A model generated the notes under the pieces. The model made no database searches. It saw only the letters and a program-made list of their open reading frames with translations, and was not told the DNA's origin. Below are positions 1-5,209 of a DNA stretch of 5,209 nucleotides, piece after piece. Each line of letters opens with the position of its first letter. Positions within the stretch are counted from its first letter, which is position 1. Origin of the DNA: Deltaproteobacteria bacterium (lineage in GTDB: Bacteria > Myxococcota > UBA796 > SXON01); contig CANKNP010000348.1 in assembly GCA_947483545.1 (NCBI GenBank), forward strand, positions 1-5,209, written 5' to 3'. A program made the position numbers and the translations under genes.

Positions 1-732
1 AAAATCCATCATCATTGAAATCGTGGTCGGTGAACACCACGCTTCGCCCTCATCAAACTCCATTTGGGAGCGGGAGGGAACGGCGAGATCGATGCCGTTG
101 GCGGTGCCGCGGACCTCGCCGCGGTTGTCGCGAGAGGTGTCGGCGACCGCGATGGTGAGGCGGCTGGCGGTGGGGCGGCTCGCACCGGTTGCGTAGAGCC
201 GGAGTGTGATGCGCGCGGCGTCGGCCTCGTTCTCCAAATACAGGGTGTCGGTGTAGACAGTGCCTTGCTGGTCGGACTGCCCGTCCACCGAGTGCCGCTC
301 GATCGTCTCGGTGCCGCTCGCCCAGACCCCGAGCACGTAGGGCGACGTCCAACTGCCGCCGACACGCGCCTCGACCTCGACTTGGACCCAGGTCCCGGTC
401 GGTGTGGCGGCGTTCCAGGAGGCCACCAGGCCGTCGAACGAGACCCCGGGGCTCAAGGCCTCGGTGGTGAACGCCCAGGTCTCGGTGCCGCCCTGCGTGG
501 TGGTCTCGCCGTCCACCATCGCCCAGGCTCCGCGAACGGCGCAGCGACCGCGGGCGTCGGAGAGCGCCTCGCAGGTGGTGACCGGGTCGGCGTCGGCGTC
601 GGAATCGGCGTCGGAATCGCTGTCGGTGTCGGTGTCGGTGTCGGTGTCCGCGTCGGCATCGGTCTCCCCAGCGGGGGCACGAACGCTGCCGTCCGGTTCA
701 TCGACACAGGCTTGGAAGAGGGCGAAGAACAT
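1..732 (-). CDS. Secreted, probably lipid-anchored C39-like cysteine peptidase (N-terminal 244 residues; cut by left edge)
   Basis: This minus-strand frame is open from ATG 732 to base 1, and the gene continues beyond the window. Residues 1-9 (MFFALFQAC) form a short hydrophobic stretch ending in Cys9, a loose lipobox with Phe rather than Leu at -3. Residues 25-49 alternate Asp with Ala, Thr or Ser and look like an exposed linker. Residues about 65-204 resemble the accessory region of actinobacterial 'peptidase C39 family' proteins: SWNAATPTGTW near 105, a VWASGTE segment, RHSVDGQ near 147 and TDTLYL near 161. The peptidase domain then opens with VPSRSQ (Gln223, likely oxyanion-hole residue) and AWCSPTT (Cys233, likely nucleophile). 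The catalytic His and Asp would lie outside the window. Family knowledge suggests peptide-bond cleavage outside the cytoplasm; the substrate is unknown. The start is the first ATG/GTG/TTG after the in-frame stop at 805-807. A weak AGGA (744-747) lies 11 nt upstream, so the start is uncertain. No functional link to carAB is visible. Confidence 0.8.
   Translation of the reverse strand, partial: MFFALFQACVDEPDGSVRAPAGETDADADTDTDTDTDSDSDADSDADADPVTTCEALSDARGRCAVRGAWAMVDGETTTQGGTETWAFTTEALSPGVSFDGLVASWNAATPTGTWVQVEVEARVGGSWTSPYVLGVWASGTETIERHSVDGQSDQQGTVYTDTLYLENEADAARITLRLYATGASRPTASRLTIAVADTSRDNRGEVRGTANGIDLAVPSRSQMEFDEGEAWCSPTTISMMMDF
586..660 (-). repeat. Hexanucleotide-type repeat coding an alternating-Asp linker
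   Basis: On the minus strand this is a run of GAY-NCN codon pairs (GACACC, GACGCC, GATTCC and variants), encoding 13 Asp alternating with Ala, Thr or Ser at residues 25-49 of the peptidase. The purest part is four consecutive GACACC units. A six-base unit keeps the reading frame, so slippage would change linker length without breaking the gene. The tract lies between the lipobox-like Cys9 and the folded region, as expected of a flexible acidic spacer on an exported protein. Because all frames lack stops here, it also creates long false ORFs on both strands. Confidence 0.9.
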
Positions 733-860
733 GCCGCCGCGTATCCTGCGCGCGGCGAGGGAAGCGGCTGTGCCGCCATAGGGGATGGAACAATTGTGAG
801 GGGCTCAGTTATGTTACCTTCCAGGGGAGGCAGAAGTCGCGGTGGCGTTGGCCAGGACCC

Positions 861-875
861 GCGCGTTAGCCGCGC
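861..875 (+). promoter_or_regulatory. Small GC stem-loop in the carA leader
   Basis: GCGCG (861-865) and CGCGC (871-875) can pair as a five base-pair stem around the loop TTAGC. The structure ends 7 nt before the GGAGG ribosome binding site of carA. A near-copy of the surrounding 16 bp (862-877) occurs ahead of carB at 2021-2036, at the same distance from its start codon. A role in translation initiation or control is inference. Such short stems also arise by chance in GC-rich DNA. Confidence 0.4.
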
Positions 876-882
876 CCACCCC

Positions 883-887
883 GGAGG
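883..887 (+). promoter_or_regulatory. Ribosome binding site of carA
   Basis: GGAGG lies 6 nt before GTG 894, a near-ideal Shine-Dalgarno position. It decides the start: the GTG-initiated protein begins MRARLLLEDG, which aligns with the N-terminus of known CarA proteins. Confidence 0.85.
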
Positions 888-893
888 TGCTTC

Positions 894-1973
894 GTGCGCG
901 CGAGACTGCTGCTTGAGGATGGCCGGTCGTTCGAAGGCCTGGCGTTCGGCGCCACCGCCACGCGCGTGGGCGAGATCGTCTTCAACACCGCGATGACCGG
1001 CTACCAGGAGGTGCTCACCGACCCTTCGTACACCGAGCAGATCGTCGTGATGACCGCCTCCCAGGTCGGCAATTACGGGCTCAACGGCGGCGATGACGAG
1101 TCGGGCGGCATCCATCCTGCGGGCTTCGTCGCCCGGGAGTTCAGTCGGATCACGTCGAACCACCGCGCGGAGGTGAGCCTGCTCGATGGGCTGACCGGCG
1201 CGGGGGTGCCCGCCATCCACGGCATCGACACCCGGGCGTTGGTCCGGCACATCCGGTCGAAGGGCGCGATGAAGGCGGCCATCAGCACGGAGGGGGAGTC
1301 GGACGCCCAGCTTCGGGAGCGGATCGTCGCGTGGCCCGGCATGGCGGGGCGAGCGCTGGCGACGGAGGTCTCGACCCCCGCGCGCTACAGCTACCACGTC
1401 GCCCCGCAGCCCCGGGCGCGGATCCACGTGCTCGACGGCGGCGTGAAGCGCAACCAACTCCGGCTGTTCGTGAAGGCGGGCTGCTCGGTGGAGGTCTTCC
1501 CGGCGAACACCCCGCCAGAGGTGCTCGGCGACGGCGCCGACGCGATCTTCCTGTCGAACGGCCCCGGAGATCCCGCGGTGTTGGGGGGGATGATCGCAAC
1601 TGTGCGCGCCCTACTTGGCAAAAAGCCCATCCTTGGCGTTTGCCTGGGCCACCAGATCCTCGGGCTCGCGCTCGGGGCCGACACCTTCAAGCTCCGGTTC
1701 GGCCATCGCGGAGGCAACCATCCGGTCCGGGACAACGAGACGGGTCGGGTCGAGATCACCAGTCAGAACCATGGCTTCTGCGTCGATCCCGCGGGGGTCG
1801 AGCGCGCGGGCGGCACGGTCACCCACGTGAACCTGAACGATCAAACCCTGGAGGGCTTCTGCCACCGGGATCTTCAGGTTGCCTGCGTGCAGTTCCACCC
1901 GGAGGCGATGCCGGGGCCGAGGGACTCGGAGCACCTGTTGGCGGAGCGGTTCTTGAGGATCGCGGGGGTGTAG
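894..1973 (+). CDS. carA: Carbamoyl-phosphate synthase small (glutaminase) subunit
   Basis: CarA hydrolyses glutamine and channels the ammonia to CarB, giving carbamoyl phosphate for pyrimidine and arginine synthesis in the cytoplasm. The 359-residue protein is slightly shorter than E. coli CarA (382). The N-terminal small-chain domain (about 1-130) carries FNTAMTGYQEVLTDPSY, with Ser45 matching E. coli Ser47. The class I glutamine amidotransferase domain (about 175-355) has SNGPGDP, the nucleophile elbow GVCLGHQ (Cys250, Gln254), SQNHGF (Asn292, Gly294, Phe295) and FHPEA (His335, Glu337), so the Cys-His-Glu triad and substrate-binding residues are complete. Small departures from the family are SQVG where E. 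coli has PHIG (residues about 56-59) and DGGVK (181-185) where DFGxK is usual. It starts with GTG behind GGAGG, ends with TAG, and is followed 79 bp later by carB in the same direction, so cotranscription is likely. Confidence 0.97.
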   Translation: MRARLLLEDGRSFEGLAFGATATRVGEIVFNTAMTGYQEVLTDPSYTEQIVVMTASQVGNYGLNGGDDESGGIHPAGFVAREFSRITSNHRAEVSLLDGLTGAGVPAIHGIDTRALVRHIRSKGAMKAAISTEGESDAQLRERIVAWPGMAGRALATEVSTPARYSYHVAPQPRARIHVLDGGVKRNQLRLFVKAGCSVEVFPANTPPEVLGDGADAIFLSNGPGDPAVLGGMIATVRALLGKKPILGVCLGHQILGLALGADTFKLRFGHRGGNHPVRDNETGRVEITSQNHGFCVDPAGVERAGGTVTHVNLNDQTLEGFCHRDLQVACVQFHPEAMPGPRDSEHLLAERFLRIAGV

Positions 1974-1974
1974 G

Positions 1975-1984
1975 GGCCGCGGCC
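1975..1984. repeat. 10 bp perfect palindrome just after the carA stop
   Basis: GGCCGCGGCC reads the same on both strands and begins one base after the carA TAG. It has no U-rich tail, so it is not a standard intrinsic terminator. Without a central loop it would make only a very short hairpin. It may simply reflect GC-rich composition. Confidence 0.5.
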
Positions 1985-1990
1985 TTGCCG

Positions 1991-2021
1991 CCCCCTCTCC
2001 CCTTGCCCACGCCCCCCCCCC
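1991..2021 (-). other. Predicted G-quadruplex motif (i-motif on the plus strand) between carA and carB
   Basis: The plus strand has four C-tracts of 5, 4, 3 and 10 bases separated by TCT, TTG and ACG. The minus strand therefore reads G10-CGT-G3-CAA-G4-AGA-G5, which meets the usual G-quadruplex rule of four runs of at least three G with short loops. For carAB transcription the G-rich strand is the template. The transcript is C-rich and nearly G-free here, which is also a property of Rho-loading sites. Folding or any effect on carB expression is inference. Confidence 0.6.
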
Positions 2022-2033
2022 GCGCTAACCGCG
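2021..2033 (+). promoter_or_regulatory. Small CGCG stem-loop ahead of carB
   Basis: CGCG (2021-2024) and CGCG (2030-2033) can pair around the five-base loop CTAAC. The extended 16 bp (2021-2036) matches 862-877 upstream of carA at 14 positions. Both copies end 16 nt before their start codon. A four-pair stem is weak alone; the repeated position is what makes it notable. Confidence 0.4.
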
Positions 2034-2040
2034 CCCGGCC

Positions 2041-2044
2041 GGAG
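2041..2044 (+). promoter_or_regulatory. Ribosome binding site of carB
   Basis: GGAG lies 8 nt before ATG 2053, a good spacing. It supports this start, which gives the usual CarB N-terminus ([20 protein letters not shown]). Confidence 0.75.
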
Positions 2045-2052
2045 TCTACCCC

Positions 2053-5209
<3,157 letters not shown>

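Larger units (their letters stand above)
733..893. promoter_or_regulatory. Divergent spacer between the peptidase gene and carA, with a relatively AT-rich patch
   Basis: This 161 bp gap must hold the start signals of both divergent genes. Bases about 787-820 are the most AT-rich patch of the surroundings (CAATTG at 791-796, TTATGTTA at 809-816) and are the likeliest promoter location. A possible plus-strand -10 is TATGTT (810-815). With 17 bp spacing its -35 would be GGAACA (787-792), only a three of six match, while the better TTGTGA (794-799) is too close. I see no convincing minus-strand promoter and no attenuator with a U-tract. The call rests on gene layout and base composition rather than a consensus match. 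Confidence 0.35.

Noticed and set aside
586..660. Possible CRISPR-like or regulatory tandem array
   Set aside because: The units are six bases with no spacers and translate cleanly as a linker inside an open frame.
64..996. Plus-strand 310-residue open frame
   Set aside because: It lies antisense to the peptidase gene and runs into carA in another frame. Its Gly-Val repeats are only the reverse of the Asp repeat, and no known domain is visible.
453..1457. Minus-strand 334-residue open frame with a Pro-Thr repeat
   Set aside because: It is antisense to carA and a shifted frame of the peptidase linker. The Asp/Ala/Thr frame is the one that continues into a recognisable peptidase domain.
1974..2052. 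Intrinsic terminator between carA and carB
   Set aside because: The palindrome at 1975-1984 has no loop and no following T-run, and carB follows in the same direction.

Overview
This 5.2 kb window carries three genes in a strongly GC-rich background: the 5' part of a minus-strand gene for a secreted C39-like cysteine peptidase (1-732, cut by the left edge), and two plus-strand genes for carbamoyl-phosphate synthetase, carA (894-1973, complete) and carB (2053-5209, cut by the right edge). The organism is probably a GC-rich bacterium of the myxobacterial/deltaproteobacterial kind. That rests on very high GC at third codon positions and on the Asp-Ala/Thr/Ser repeat linker behind an N-terminal cysteine, a style of exported protein common there. 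It is an inference, because nothing in the window fixes the taxon.

Layout. The peptidase gene reads leftwards from an ATG at 732: short signal/lipobox-like N-terminus, a 25-residue alternating-Asp tract, an accessory beta-rich domain, then the start of the peptidase domain with its likely catalytic Cys about 11 residues before the edge. A 161 bp divergent spacer (733-893) should hold the promoters of both directions and the carA leader. carA starts with GTG behind a strong GGAGG. A 79 bp carA-carB spacer holds a 10 bp palindrome just after the carA stop, a C-rich run that is a four-tract G-quadruplex motif on the opposite strand, a small CGCG stem-loop and the carB ribosome binding site. carB is open for 1052 codons and lacks only its last residues and stop.

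How they work together. CarA removes ammonia from glutamine and passes it to CarB, whose two ATP-grasp halves make carbamoyl phosphate from bicarbonate, ammonia and two ATP, feeding pyrimidine and arginine synthesis. Catalytic residues of both subunits are in place. Several effector-site residues known from the E. coli enzyme are changed in CarB, so allosteric control may differ. The peptidase is an unrelated exported enzyme that happens to be divergently oriented.

The window is mostly housekeeping. The most interesting non-coding signal is a 16 bp stem-loop-forming motif (14 of 16 matches) lying exactly 16 nt before the start codons of both carA and carB. I do not see a clearly new biological system.
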